Below are positions 9,901 to 16,944 of a stretch of 64,000 bases of DNA, piece by piece. Numbering within the stretch: the first letter of the stretch is position 1; each line of letters opens with the position of its first letter. The stretch covers positions 62,001-126,000 of the forward strand of contig CAJOFJ010000003.1 in assembly GCA_905233625.1 (NCBI GenBank), written 5' to 3'. The notes under the pieces are model-generated. The model was not told where the DNA came from and searched no databases. It saw only the letters and a list, made by a program, of their open reading frames with translations. Position numbers and translations under genes: made by a program. Source of the DNA: an uncultured Bacteroidales bacterium. Its GTDB lineage: Bacteria; Bacteroidota; Bacteroidia; Bacteroidales; WCHB1-69.

Positions 9901-11403
9901 GTCCTCAGCGTTCACTGCCATTCTCGGATCGTGGTAGTTGAGGAATCTGACGTTCTGGATAATAACTTGGTCGGCAGCACCACTGTCAGCTACAAAGTGG
10001 AAGTCGAATTTAATCTGGTTGTTAGTACCAAGATATTGGTCCATATTGATATGTGCATTCCAAATGTCATCCCAGCTTGACCAGTTTTCAGCGAATTCGG
10101 CGCGAATGTCCTGAGAACTCCAAACGTTGGTGTAGGTGTTACCACCGTCAAGACTCATATTTACATCCAGTTTTACCAAACCTTCAACCATAGCGTCAAT
10201 GTTCGGGTTGGTTCTGAAGTCAAAGGCGAAGTCAGCAGCCCCCGTATTATTGCTCAGCGTGAAGGTTGGGGTATAGAGATGCTCGTCCTGATAAGCATCA
10301 TCATCACCAATAACAGCTGCATATTGGGAACTGACACTGTGATACCATGTATAACGTTTAACGCCAGGATATGTCTGTCCCTCAGATACGTAATCGTTGG
10401 TATCGGTAGAAGTCATCGTCCAGCAGTTGGCGGGGAAATCAGTAGTAGTGAAAGTTTCATACCACGAAATATTCTGAGGCTGATCGCAAGAACCGACCAC
10501 CATAGCATCTACGGGGATAATCCAAGTGCCGGTTTCTCCAGCAACAGTGATTTCGGTTGCATAATAGTTGGCGACAGTCGGAGCAAATTTCACTCGAATA
10601 GTACCATTTACAGTACCATTGTTGGGCGTAAGGGTAATGCTATTGCTGTAGTTAGTGCCATCAGAAGAGATGCTAAAGGGGGTGCCTGTGGGCATCGTGA
10701 TGGTGACAGGATCAGTTAAGAAAAAGCCAGTAACACTGAATTGTTCATTGCTGAAAGTGCTGTCGATAGGAGCGGATGGGAAATGAATATTGGTAGCACT
10801 TACTTCCATTCTTGGATCAGTGGAACCGAGATCAATTTTTACTTCATCCAAAAGCAAATAGTATTGATCTGTACAGTCGTAATGTCTGAAGGCGATATTC
10901 ACGGTTTGTCCTGCGTAGGCAGCTAAAGAAACCGTTTTCTGCTTCCAAGTTCCTAGAGATCCTGCACCAGTACTGGCATCTATGGTCTCTTCATATAACA
11001 TAGTGTAGTTGTTGGGGTTGTCGGCTCCCGCAGTATTGGTGGTGATCATTATCGCATAATGTTCAAAGGGATAGTTTGGATGAACAGGGGCCACCCAGTA
11101 TGTCAAGTCATAAATTCCTTGTGGAATTTGAATGGCAGGGGTAATCAACCAGTTGTCAGGATGTAAGGCGGTACTATTATTGTATGAAGCAGATGCAGCG
11201 CAACGGCTTCCAGAATAAGGATACCCCGACTGGCTGAAAACAAACCACAGATTGTTGGCTTCACTCGGATATGAGGTAAAGCTAAGATTCCGCCAAGTAG
11301 TTGGAATACCACTTTCAAAACCTTCGCTGAATAGCGGGGTTTGTGCTTTGCCGACCAGTAATAACGCCAGCAGAAGCACCATTGTTGTAAAAAGTTTCTT
11401 CAT
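6967..11403 (-). CDS. Large secreted multidomain protein with T9SS sorting domain
   Basis: A 1478-residue extracellular protein. In order: signal peptide (1-20, ending KAQ); a jelly-roll 'choice-of-anchor J'/cleaved-adhesin-like domain (about 24-192, with FSEGFESGIPTTW and DNWLITPAI); an immunoglobulin-like stretch (about 200-300); further FETF/FES-type jelly-roll units (about 312-490, 608-772 and 870-1060); a fibronectin type III domain (about 776-862); a carboxypeptidase-regulatory-like beta-sandwich (about 1063-1145); another lectin-like region (about 1190-1340); and a type A T9SS C-terminal sorting domain (about 1405-1478, FEVYPNP...GVYFIRL...TQKLIKK). It should cross the outer membrane by T9SS and be anchored on or released from the surface. 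No catalytic domain is evident, so adhesion or matrix binding is inferred. Promoter at 11467, terminator at 6913-6950: a single-gene transcript. Confidence 0.88.
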   Translation of the reverse strand: MKKLFTTMVLLLALLLVGKAQTPLFSEGFESGIPTTWRNLSFTSYPSEANNLWFVFSQSGYPYSGSRCAASASYNNSTALHPDNWLITPAIQIPQGIYDLTYWVAPVHPNYPFEHYAIMITTNTAGADNPNNYTMLYEETIDASTGAGSLGTWKQKTVSLAAYAGQTVNIAFRHYDCTDQYYLLLDEVKIDLGSTDPRMEVSATNIHFPSAPIDSTFSNEQFSVTGFFLTDPVTITMPTGTPFSISSDGTNYSNSITLTPNNGTVNGTIRVKFAPTVANYYATEITVAGETGTWIIPVDAMVVGSCDQPQNISWYETFTTTDFPANCWTMTSTDTNDYVSEGQTYPGVKRYTWYHSVSSQYAAVIGDDDAYQDEHLYTPTFTLSNNTGAADFAFDFRTNPNIDAMVEGLVKLDVNMSLDGGNTYTNVWSSQDIRAEFAENWSSWDDIWNAHINMDQYLGTNNQIKFDFHFVADSGAADQVIIQNVRFLNYHDPRMAVNAEDTMILFTYVNSPEAIVIPVEGRNLTAAINVTATAPFEVSNNGTSFATTATLPTPGGNVYLRYNPTATGSNNGTLTISSNYTDTAHVYADTTLSFSFVLIGNAYDCSVITLPLTESFESNAEDIYAPNTTEYCWSAIKGNTADANNNLINADDNAYTGSKSFRFSSIRMNKDGIYDQYLITPELQATSPMTVMFNYANSSTLKDEVFCVGYSTTGKEISDFTWEADINNTANYEWQLYRKTDVPANVKYVAVHYKSVNKEYLYIDNFQIKVTPSCIAPVSVRAESTNTTSANITWTAGANENEWEMVYGTAPLNVASATTVAVNTLGTTINNLTANTHYQVALRAVCGTNTSDWSEVADFWTTTTPATIPYTQTFESSDPDRANWVLVNGSEPNYFMFGTIPASTSGAGLIITRNGTTNEYIFQNGEQQVSNYSTVWAYRDIQFPETTAPNFIISLNWKCNGEVDYDFGELFIGNATEVTNFERDNEKPGYVDVNTMHYVPAGLTKLGRFVGTTSMQASAFLIPAEQVAGKVQRLYVLWTNDSLSGSDTPLGIDNVNIKIPEFCNLSGTVLHDMTQNPIAGAVVTAVNSDNGFSQTTVSDNNGHYSFQNLVAGLFEISASANGYVTTTLTQPLMNGENTLTIEMSLEPCVIMPANITSEIEADNLILSWDGISSGVIKKCNSEANVNAIGGPSEFGCFHRFTPGNLAQYNGASITSIGAFFNALASEGVTYKLQIYIGNANTTGPSSDIPVYEQDVDPTLITGAGWVDVPLETPYLINGSQYLWVGYILYDEGDGNHPAGVTDNGSPAGDGNIMLASGTWTNLPTIAESLTYNWQIRATVVAPDLHYNILEDDEIIANNISGTEYVVASYDPSACYQVATVCENGMVSNPSDCISVGINNVDNNTTFEVYPNPAHETVNVTTTMDVQKVEVLNYLGQVIYSQNTTNNNFTLNVANYADGVYFIRLSGNDGIATQKLIKK

Positions 11404-11466
11404 AGTAAAAAAATTTGGTTAATAATAAAAGTTGTTTTTGTCGCTTATCTTCTATATTTAAGAGTG

Positions 11467-11474
11467 CAAAAATA
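11467..11474 (-). promoter_or_regulatory. -7 box for the T9SS cargo gene
   Basis: Reads TATTTTTG leftward, with a leader of about 55 nt before the ATG at 11403. Confidence 0.65.
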
Positions 11475-12090
11475 CAAAAAAAAAATGGACGATGACACGT
11501 TGTTAATATTTTTTATGACGTTTAAGGACTGTTTTTTTTGATAGAGGTTTAGTGACAAAGCGCAAGGTTTTGGGATACAATATTTTAGTTTTTTTGGATT
11601 ATCTCTTCTAATCTTGTAACTCATGACTACCGCATGATTTTTTATACCTCTTTCTTTTGCTGCCACAAAAGAAAACTGCGGTAAGCGAGTAAAGAGAAAG
11701 CTTGCTTTCTTTTTCGAGCGATAGCAGTTTATGCAAAGAGGCAAAGAAAAGTGGCTTTTTCGCCGACATGAATGCCTCCCGCTCTGTCCACCTCCTTACA
11801 GTGGCGGCAAAAGTGAACTGGACGCTGTCGCGCTTTTTGTTCGCGTCGCGAGGGTCGCATGCACCGAAGCATACCATCTTACCGACGCGAAAGGGAAAAG
11901 CTGTAGCTGATGCCATATTTCATCTTTTTTCCAAAATAATCCGAAAAACTCTTGGATGAGTGCTTAACTTGATCACTTTTTTGCTTCAAAACACAGCTTG
12001 ATGGTAGAAATTATTGCATTGATAATGAGATGGATATGCTTATTTTGAAAAAAAATAAAACCATCTTGTGTTTTGTATCGAAAAAAACTC
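11475..12090. other. ~600 bp without a convincing gene; hairpin-rich remnant
   Basis: Several overlapping open frames of about 85-102 codons exist on both strands here, but none has a promoter, recognisable motif or consistent composition. The stretch contains clear short inverted repeats: TTTCTTTTG with its complement (11651-11674, 6-base loop) and AGAAAG/CTTTCT (11695-11710). From about 11640 to 11920 the sequence is GC-richer than its flanks and looks like a conserved non-coding repeat or a decayed element. I cannot name it. Confidence 0.5.
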
Positions 12091-12098
12091 TATTTTTG
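12091..12098 (+). promoter_or_regulatory. -7 box for the tRNA cluster
   Basis: TATTTTTG followed by CAAACCG, about 53 bp upstream of tRNA-Thr. It is the only good promoter match before the three tRNAs. Confidence 0.65.
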
Positions 12099-12150
12099 CA
12101 AACCGATTTTTCGAAACGGTAAAAGTTATTTGAAAGGGTAAAAATCTCAA

Positions 12151-12223
12151 GCCGATGTAGCTCAGTTGGTAGAGCAGCTGATTTGTAATCAGCCGGTCGG
12201 CGGTTCGAGTCCGTCTATCGGCT
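12151..12223 (+). tRNA. tRNA-Thr (anticodon TGT)
   Basis: Complete cloverleaf: acceptor GCCGATG pairing with TATCGGC, D-arm TAGCTCAGTTGGTAGAG, anticodon stem GCTGA/TCAGC enclosing TTTGTAA (anticodon TGT, reads ACA), and T-arm with GTTCGAGTC. CCA is not encoded; TCA follows. Confidence 0.95.
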
Positions 12224-12228
12224 CAAAT

Positions 12229-12310
12229 GGGAGGGTACCAGAGCGGTCAAATGGGGCAGACTGTAAATCTGTTGGCGAAGCCTTCGGAGGTTCGAATCCT
12301 CCCCCTCCCA
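12229..12310 (+). tRNA. tRNA-Tyr (anticodon GTA)
   Basis: Class II tRNA with a long variable arm. Acceptor GGGAGGG pairs with CCCTCCC; the anticodon stem CAGA/TCTG encloses CTGTAAA (anticodon GTA); the T-loop is GTTCGAATC. It lies 5 bp after tRNA-Thr. Confidence 0.95.
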
Positions 12311-12319
12311 CATCCCACT

Positions 12320-12395
12320 GCGGAAGTAGCTCATTTGGCAGAGCGACAGCCTTCCAAGCTGTAGGTAGCGGGTTCGAGACCCGTCTTCCGCTCCA
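12320..12395 (+). tRNA. tRNA-Gly (anticodon TCC)
   Basis: Acceptor GCGGAAG pairs with CTTCCGC; the anticodon stem ACAGC/GCTGT encloses CTTCCAA (anticodon TCC, reads GGA). The CCA tail is encoded (12393-12395), unlike in the two preceding tRNAs. Confidence 0.95.
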
Positions 12396-12406
12396 CTTTC
12401 GCAAAC

Positions 12407-12442
12407 AAAAAAAAGACGACCAAACTGGTCGTCTTTTTTTTT
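12407..12442 (+). terminator. Intrinsic terminator of the tRNA operon
   Basis: GACGACC / GGTCGTC stem with a 5-base loop, flanked by eight A's on the left and nine T's on the right. It could work in both directions. Confidence 0.85.
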
Positions 12443-12476
12443 GTTTTAAACTAAGAACTAAAAACTTAGAGTAAAA

Positions 12477-12514
12477 AAAGGAAAGAGGCTGAGTTTTCTC
12501 AGCCTCTTTCCTTT
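12477..12514 (-). terminator. Intrinsic terminator of the TonB-like gene
   Basis: A 17-bp perfect stem (core GGAAAGAGGCTGAG) with a TTTT loop on the plus strand; on the minus strand it is followed by a T-run. It lies 27 bp after the stop of the leftward TonB-like gene. Confidence 0.8.
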
Positions 12515-12540
12515 AATTCTTAATTCTTAGTTCTTAACTC

Positions 12541-13026
12541 TTAGTTCTTCTTCTCTCTGTCGGCATCAAACGGAATTGTCACTACCGTTTTGAAAGGAAT
12601 GTCCTGGCAATCCTGTTTAGCGGGAACCCACTTCGGGAAAGATTTGACCAAGCGGATAGCTTCATCGTCAAATTCTTTGTAGCCAGAGCTTTTGAACAAT
12701 TCCACATTGGTGATGGTACTGTCGGTGTTGACCATGAACTGTACTTGGGTCTGACCGCTGATACCACGGCTCTTCAGATTCTGGGGATACTGTTGGTTTT
12801 TGTAAATGTAACGGTACATGGCCTTTGAGCCACCTTTGAATTTGGGGTAAGACAATGCGGCTGTCGGGGCGGTGTGGTTGCCGTTTTCGTCAGCGCGTGT
12901 CAATGCAATACCGCCTTTTTTTACATTTCCGTTCTCATCCTTGCAGTTTTGAGCAAAGCTGTTTGACATGCAGAAAACAAATGCTAAAACGCAAGCCAGT
13001 GATAATAAACATTTTGAACTTTTCAT
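12541..13026 (-). CDS. Periplasmic TonB-like protein (TonB C-terminal domain)
   Basis: A 161-residue protein with a cleavable signal peptide (ending NSFAQ) and a TonB C-terminal domain at about residues 65-155: YPQNLKSRGISGQTQVQFMV, ...SSGYKEFDDEAIRLVKSFPKWVPAK. A normal TonB has a membrane anchor and a proline-rich periplasmic span; here both are missing, so it cannot transmit energy from ExbBD in the usual way. Such stand-alone TonB_C proteins are common in Bacteroidetes, and their function is mostly unknown. A single-gene unit with its own promoter (13069-13076) and terminator (12477-12514). Confidence 0.85.
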   Translation of the reverse strand: MKSSKCLLSLACVLAFVFCMSNSFAQNCKDENGNVKKGGIALTRADENGNHTAPTAALSYPKFKGGSKAMYRYIYKNQQYPQNLKSRGISGQTQVQFMVNTDSTITNVELFKSSGYKEFDDEAIRLVKSFPKWVPAKQDCQDIPFKTVVTIPFDADREKKN

Positions 13027-13068
13027 AGATTTATTTTTTTACTTTTTCATCCAATACATTACGATTTG

Positions 13069-13076
13069 CAAAAGTA
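13069..13076 (-). promoter_or_regulatory. -7 box for the TonB-like gene
   Basis: Reads TACTTTTG leftward, with a leader of about 37 nt to the ATG at 13026. Confidence 0.6.
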
Positions 13077-13160
13077 ATAATTTTTTTGATACGATGGTTG
13101 AAAAATAAAGTTTTTTTTCGTGTCTATATATAATAATGTGCGAAAGTAATAATTTTTCCG

Positions 13161-13168
13161 TATTTTTG
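13161..13168 (+). promoter_or_regulatory. -7 box for the PorV/PorQ-like gene
   Basis: TATTTTTG followed by CCG, 25 bp before the ATG at 13194. It is divergent from the promoter at 13069-13076. Confidence 0.65.
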
Positions 13169-13193
13169 CCGTTAATATGAAATGATATTTTAT

Positions 13194-14297
13194 ATGAGAA
13201 GAATAGGGGCTTTGTGTTTGTTTTGTATGCTGTCGTTGGCGGTTTTCGCCCAGACGGTTAAGTACAGCAATGCCTTTTTGTCGCTGGGTGTTGGCGCCCG
13301 CGGACTGTCACTGTCCAACTCTATGGTCGCCATCTCCGACGATGTGACCGCCGCCTATTGGAACCCTGCCGGTTTGGGCCGGATGCAGCAAAAGTTGCAA
13401 TTGGCCGCCATGCATGCCGAATATTTCGCGGGAATTTCCAAATACGACTATGCTGCTGCCGCTTATAAGATTGATTCCTCTTTTACCGTGGCTTTCAGCT
13501 ATATCCGCTTCGGTGTGGATAACATTATGAATACCACCGAGTTAATCGATAATTATGGCAATATTGATTATGATCGCATTAGTTATTTTTCGGCCGCTGA
13601 CAATGCTTTTCTGCTGAGTTTTGCCTATAATTTTAAGCAGGTGAAGGGTTTGTCGGTGGGTGGTAATGCCAAGATTATCCGCCGCCGTATTGGTAATTTT
13701 GCAGGTGCCTGGGGTTTCGGTCTGGACTTTGGTGTGCAGTATGAGCGCAAAGGCTGGCAGGTGGGAGCGATGCTGCAGGATGGTACTGGCACGTTCAATG
13801 CGTGGAGCTATACCCTGAACGACCGCGTGAAGGAGGTCTTTCTGCAAACCGGGAACGAAATTCCTGAAAACAGTCTCGAGGTTACGGTCCCCCAGCTGAT
13901 TCTGGGTGGCGCCAAGCATGTAGAGTTTGGCAAGGGTTTCAATGCCACCTTCGCCTTGAATACGGATTTTACTTTCGATGGAAGAAGAGACAATATTCTG
14001 AGTACCAAATATTTCACTTTTAACCCGCATTTCGGAATGGAATTCGCCTACAAGAAAATTGTGGCTATTCGTGCCGGTATCGGCAATTTTCAGCGCGAAA
14101 CGGATTTTGACAATAAAACCAAGGTTACCTGCCAGATTAATTTGGGTATAGGGGTGAATATCAAAGATATTGTAGCTATTGATTATGCTTTCACGGATAT
14201 CGGGGATGTGTCTATCGCCCTGTATTCTCATATTTTCTCCCTGAGAATTGGTATCAATTCATTTTCAAAGCTGAAGAAAAAACGTACCTCACCATAA
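13194..14297 (+). CDS. PorV/PorQ-family outer-membrane barrel (T9SS-associated)
   Basis: About 367 residues. After a signal peptide (MRRIGALCLFCMLSLAVFAQ) comes the family signature: FLSLGVGARGLSLSNSMVAISDDVTAAYWNPAGLG, with the WNPAGL segment diagnostic for the FadL-like PorV/PorQ group. The remainder is beta-strand rich. PorV and PorQ are outer-membrane parts of the type IX secretion system, where PorV shuttles cargo to the attachment complex. The frame also opens at 13182 (MIFY), but that would leave a leader of under 10 nt and spoil the signal peptide, so I choose the ATG at 13194. Two other T9SS-like proteins follow downstream (PorP/SprF-like and PD40-OmpA). Whether it is PorV or PorQ proper cannot be decided here. 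Confidence 0.8.
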   Translation: MRRIGALCLFCMLSLAVFAQTVKYSNAFLSLGVGARGLSLSNSMVAISDDVTAAYWNPAGLGRMQQKLQLAAMHAEYFAGISKYDYAAAAYKIDSSFTVAFSYIRFGVDNIMNTTELIDNYGNIDYDRISYFSAADNAFLLSFAYNFKQVKGLSVGGNAKIIRRRIGNFAGAWGFGLDFGVQYERKGWQVGAMLQDGTGTFNAWSYTLNDRVKEVFLQTGNEIPENSLEVTVPQLILGGAKHVEFGKGFNATFALNTDFTFDGRRDNILSTKYFTFNPHFGMEFAYKKIVAIRAGIGNFQRETDFDNKTKVTCQINLGIGVNIKDIVAIDYAFTDIGDVSIALYSHIFSLRIGINSFSKLKKKRTSP

Positions 14298-14460
14298 ACT
14301 CCCATCGAGCGAAGCGAGACTCTCCTTGAGGGCGAAGCCCGAAACTCCCCTTTGGACGAAGTCCACTCCCCTCGAGTACGCAGTACGAGACTCCCCTTGA
14401 ACGAAGTGAAACTCCCCTTGAGCACGAAGTGCGAAACTCCCCCTGCAAAACATCCCCTCA
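14298..14460. repeat. Tandem ACTCCCC repeats with GAA-loop mini-hairpins
   Basis: Six units of about 21-28 bp, each with a conserved ACTCCCCTTGAG-like flank followed by a mini-hairpin. The hairpin cores are GCGAAGC (14309-14315), GGGCGAAGCCC (14330-14340), GGACGAAGTCC (14354-14364), GTACGCAGTAC (14376-14386), an imperfect GAACGAAGTG (14399-14408) and GCACGAAGTGC (14422-14432). Stems change between units but remain paired. The array is stop-free in several minus-strand frames, so spurious open frames appear there. Confidence 0.85.
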
Positions 14461-14490
14461 AAAATAAAACACCTCAAGAACAAAACAACA

Positions 14491-16767
14491 ATGAACCAGC
14501 CCCTTGCTGAAATATTGAGACCCAAGACTTTGGAGGCTTACATAGGGCAGGAACACCTGATGGGGCCAGGTGGGGTATTGCGGCAGGCGCTGGAGAACGA
14601 CACCATCTATTCGATGATATTGTGGGGTCCTCCTGGCGTGGGCAAAACCACGCTGGCCCTGTTGATCGCCGAGGTGACAGGCGCGGATTTCTATATGCTG
14701 AGCGCTATCAGTTCCGGAGTGAAGGACATCCGCGAGATCCTGGACAAGGCGGAGAAATCCGAGAAAAAATCGATATTGTTCATCGATGAAATCCATCGTT
14801 TCAGCAAGTCGCAGCAGGATTCATTGCTGGGAGCAGTGGAACGTGGGGTGGTGACTTTGATAGGTGCCACAACCGAAAACCCCTCGTTTGAGGTGATTTC
14901 TCCATTACTCTCTCGTTGTCAGGTATATACACTGAAGTCGTTAGACAAGACACATTTGGAGAAGATTATCCAGTCAGCGAAAGCTTATTTGGAACAGCAT
15001 TTGTCCTGCACCATCGTTTTTCAGGAGACGGAGGCGCTGATGCGCTATTCCGGCGGCGATGCCCGTAAGCTTATCAATGCCATTGAACTGGTCACCATGG
15101 CTACCCCGCCAGTGGATGGAAAGGTGTTGATTACCAATGATTTGGTAACTAGAATTATCCAGAAGAATCTGGCGATGTACGATAAGAAGGGTGAGCAGCA
15201 TTATGACATCATTTCGGCGTTCATCAAATCGTTGCGGGGCAGCGATCCCAATGCGGCGGTGTACTGGATGGCGCGGATGCTGGTGGCCGGTGAAGACCCT
15301 TTGTTCATCGCCCGCCGTATGATTATTCTGGCATCGGAGGATATCGGCAATGCCAATCCCAATGCTTTGCTTTTGGCCAACAACTGTTTCCAGGCGGTGC
15401 ATCATATCGGTATGCCGGAGGCGCGGATTGTTTTGTCGCAAACCGCAGTGTATCTGGCCTGCTCGCCCAAAAGCAATGCCTCGTATATGGCTATCGATGA
15501 GGCGATTTCGTGGGTAAAGAAGACGGGCGACCTGCCAGTTCCCTTGCATTTGCGCAATGCCCCCACCAAACTGATGAAGGAGTTGGGTTATCACGATGGC
15601 TACAAGTATGCGCACGAATATGCCGGCAATTTCGCGGATTTGGAGTTTTTGCCGGAGTCTATTAGCGGTAAGAAGTTTTATGAGCCAGGGAATAATGCCC
15701 GTGAGAATGAGTTGCGCCGCTATCTGAAAAACTGCTGGAAAGATAAGTACAAGTATATCATCTTATTACTGATTTCTCTTTTCAGTTTTCGTTTTTGCTG
15801 GGCACAGGATCTGCATTATTCGCAGTTCTATCAGGCCCCGATTGAGATTAATCCGGCTCAGACGGGTTGTTACGATGGTCTGTTTCGTCTCGGGGCAAAT
15901 CAGAAGACCCAATGGCTTTCTGTCACAAAGCCTTACGTTCATTTCAGCTTCTATGGCGATGTGCCGGTGGTGCGTGATCAGCATCACCGACAGCAGTTCA
16001 GCATCGGTATAAATGTCAATTGTGACTATACGGGCGACTCGCGCTACAACAGCGTGCAGCCATACGTGTCGCTGTCCTATCTGAAAGCTTTGGGGCACAA
16101 GAGCCAGCACAAACTGGGCTTGGGACTGTATTTGGGTTTTATCCAGCGTAGTATCAATTACAGTGCAATGACCTTTGACGAGCAGTTTGTCCACAATATT
16201 TTCAGTGCCGATAATCCTGTGTCAGAGAGTTTTGGAAAAGAAAAGATCTTTTTTTTCGACTGTGGGGTAGGGGCGTTGTGGAATTTTGCCCCTAACAAGA
16301 CCGATCGCTATACGGTGGGGCTCAGTGCGAGGCACTTGACTCAGCCGAACCAGTCGTTTAGTGACCAAGCCACTCGACTGCCCATCAATTTGGATGCTTA
16401 TTTTATCTCCACGATTCATGTTGTTGACGAAGTGGCGTTGCAACCTGCGGTATACACAGAGTTTCAAAGGAATTTTTTTGAAGTGGTGTTCGGTACCAAT
16501 GTGGAGTATTTTCAGATGAAGAACAGTTATACCACAGCGTTTTCATTGGGTGGGGGACTGTTTTACCGATGGAATGACGCGCTGATTGTGGATTTTTTTT
16601 TCGAATGGCAGCGGCTGCGCTTAGGAATCAGCTACGACATTACGCTGTCGAGTTTGTTGCCGGCTAATCGTGCTCGTGGAGGTCTGGAACTATCTCTGAA
16701 TTATACGTTTAAGCGCAAACGCATTGCCAAAATCGGCAAGGAACCCTGTCCGTTTGATATTATGTAG
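14491..16767 (+). CDS. rarA: RarA (AAA+ recombination factor) in one open frame with a PorP/SprF-like protein
   Basis: A 758-codon frame. Residues 1-422 are a full RarA/MgsA, a cytoplasmic AAA+ clamp-loader-like ATPase acting at stalled replication forks: Walker A GPPGVGKT at 46-53, Walker B FIDE at 97-100, ATTENPSFEV sensor segment, and a C terminus ending NELRRYLKNCWKDKYKY, where RarA proteins of this phylum normally stop. Without a stop codon, residues 423-439 then form a signal-peptide core (IILLLISLFSFRFCWAQ). Residues 440-758 are a PorP/SprF-type T9SS membrane protein (DLHYSQFYQAPIEINPAQTG). A real cytosol-to-outer-membrane fusion makes little biological sense. More likely are a lost stop codon with internal initiation, or an assembly error. 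Both parts look intact. Confidence 0.8.
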   Translation: MNQPLAEILRPKTLEAYIGQEHLMGPGGVLRQALENDTIYSMILWGPPGVGKTTLALLIAEVTGADFYMLSAISSGVKDIREILDKAEKSEKKSILFIDEIHRFSKSQQDSLLGAVERGVVTLIGATTENPSFEVISPLLSRCQVYTLKSLDKTHLEKIIQSAKAYLEQHLSCTIVFQETEALMRYSGGDARKLINAIELVTMATPPVDGKVLITNDLVTRIIQKNLAMYDKKGEQHYDIISAFIKSLRGSDPNAAVYWMARMLVAGEDPLFIARRMIILASEDIGNANPNALLLANNCFQAVHHIGMPEARIVLSQTAVYLACSPKSNASYMAIDEAISWVKKTGDLPVPLHLRNAPTKLMKELGYHDGYKYAHEYAGNFADLEFLPESISGKKFYEPGNNARENELRRYLKNCWKDKYKYIILLLISLFSFRFCWAQDLHYSQFYQAPIEINPAQTGCYDGLFRLGANQKTQWLSVTKPYVHFSFYGDVPVVRDQHHRQQFSIGINVNCDYTGDSRYNSVQPYVSLSYLKALGHKSQHKLGLGLYLGFIQRSINYSAMTFDEQFVHNIFSADNPVSESFGKEKIFFFDCGVGALWNFAPNKTDRYTVGLSARHLTQPNQSFSDQATRLPINLDAYFISTIHVVDEVALQPAVYTEFQRNFFEVVFGTNVEYFQMKNSYTTAFSLGGGLFYRWNDALIVDFFFEWQRLRLGISYDITLSSLLPANRARGGLELSLNYTFKRKRIAKIGKEPCPFDIM
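15712..16767 (+). CDS. Possible separately initiated PorP/SprF-family T9SS membrane protein
   Basis: Alternative reading of the second half of the fused frame. There is no in-frame ATG near the signal peptide, but an in-frame TTG at 15712 would give a 351-residue precursor beginning LRRYLKNCWKDKYKY, followed by a hydrophobic core and an AQ|D cleavage site. The mature part has the PorP/SprF opening HYSQFYQAPIEINPAQTG, then barrel-like strands to the C terminus. PorP/SprF proteins bind T9SS components at the outer membrane and are usually encoded next to an OmpA/PD40 protein, as here. The family is well supported; the start is a guess. Confidence 0.5.
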   Translation: MRRYLKNCWKDKYKYIILLLISLFSFRFCWAQDLHYSQFYQAPIEINPAQTGCYDGLFRLGANQKTQWLSVTKPYVHFSFYGDVPVVRDQHHRQQFSIGINVNCDYTGDSRYNSVQPYVSLSYLKALGHKSQHKLGLGLYLGFIQRSINYSAMTFDEQFVHNIFSADNPVSESFGKEKIFFFDCGVGALWNFAPNKTDRYTVGLSARHLTQPNQSFSDQATRLPINLDAYFISTIHVVDEVALQPAVYTEFQRNFFEVVFGTNVEYFQMKNSYTTAFSLGGGLFYRWNDALIVDFFFEWQRLRLGISYDITLSSLLPANRARGGLELSLNYTFKRKRIAKIGKEPCPFDIM

Positions 16768-16790
16768 GGGTTAGTGGTTAGGGAATAGTG

Positions 16791-16930
16791 ATTAGAATTC
16801 AAAGTTCAAAATTCAGAATTCAAAGTTAAGAATTAAGAATTAAGAACTAAGAATTAAGAATGAAATGATAGATTATCAAATTTGAATTTTGAACTTTGAA
16901 TTTTGAATTCATGCTGTAAAACAGCATAAG
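16791..16930. repeat. AATTCAAAATTC-type heptamer array and small hairpin
   Basis: Degenerate AATTCAAAGTTCAAAATTC and AAGAATTAAGAACTAAG units, followed by an inverted stretch (TTTGAATTTTGAACTTTG) so that the halves can pair. A short hairpin ATGCTGT-AAA-ACAGCAT follows just before the PD40-OmpA gene. No promoter box is obvious. Confidence 0.7.
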
Positions 16931-16944
16931 TCGTACAGATAAAT

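Noticed and set aside
11445-11959. Several 85-102-codon frames on both strands
   Set aside because: They overlap each other, include repeat-like inverted repeats and have no family resemblance or promoter; treated as non-coding.
12166-12474. Open frames on both strands over the tRNA cluster
   Set aside because: They lie directly on three clear tRNA genes and a terminator.
14228-14525. Three overlapping minus-strand frames of 64-78 codons across the ACTCCCC repeats
   Set aside because: They are open only because the repeat units lack stops; the translations are tandem low-complexity and no promoter is present.
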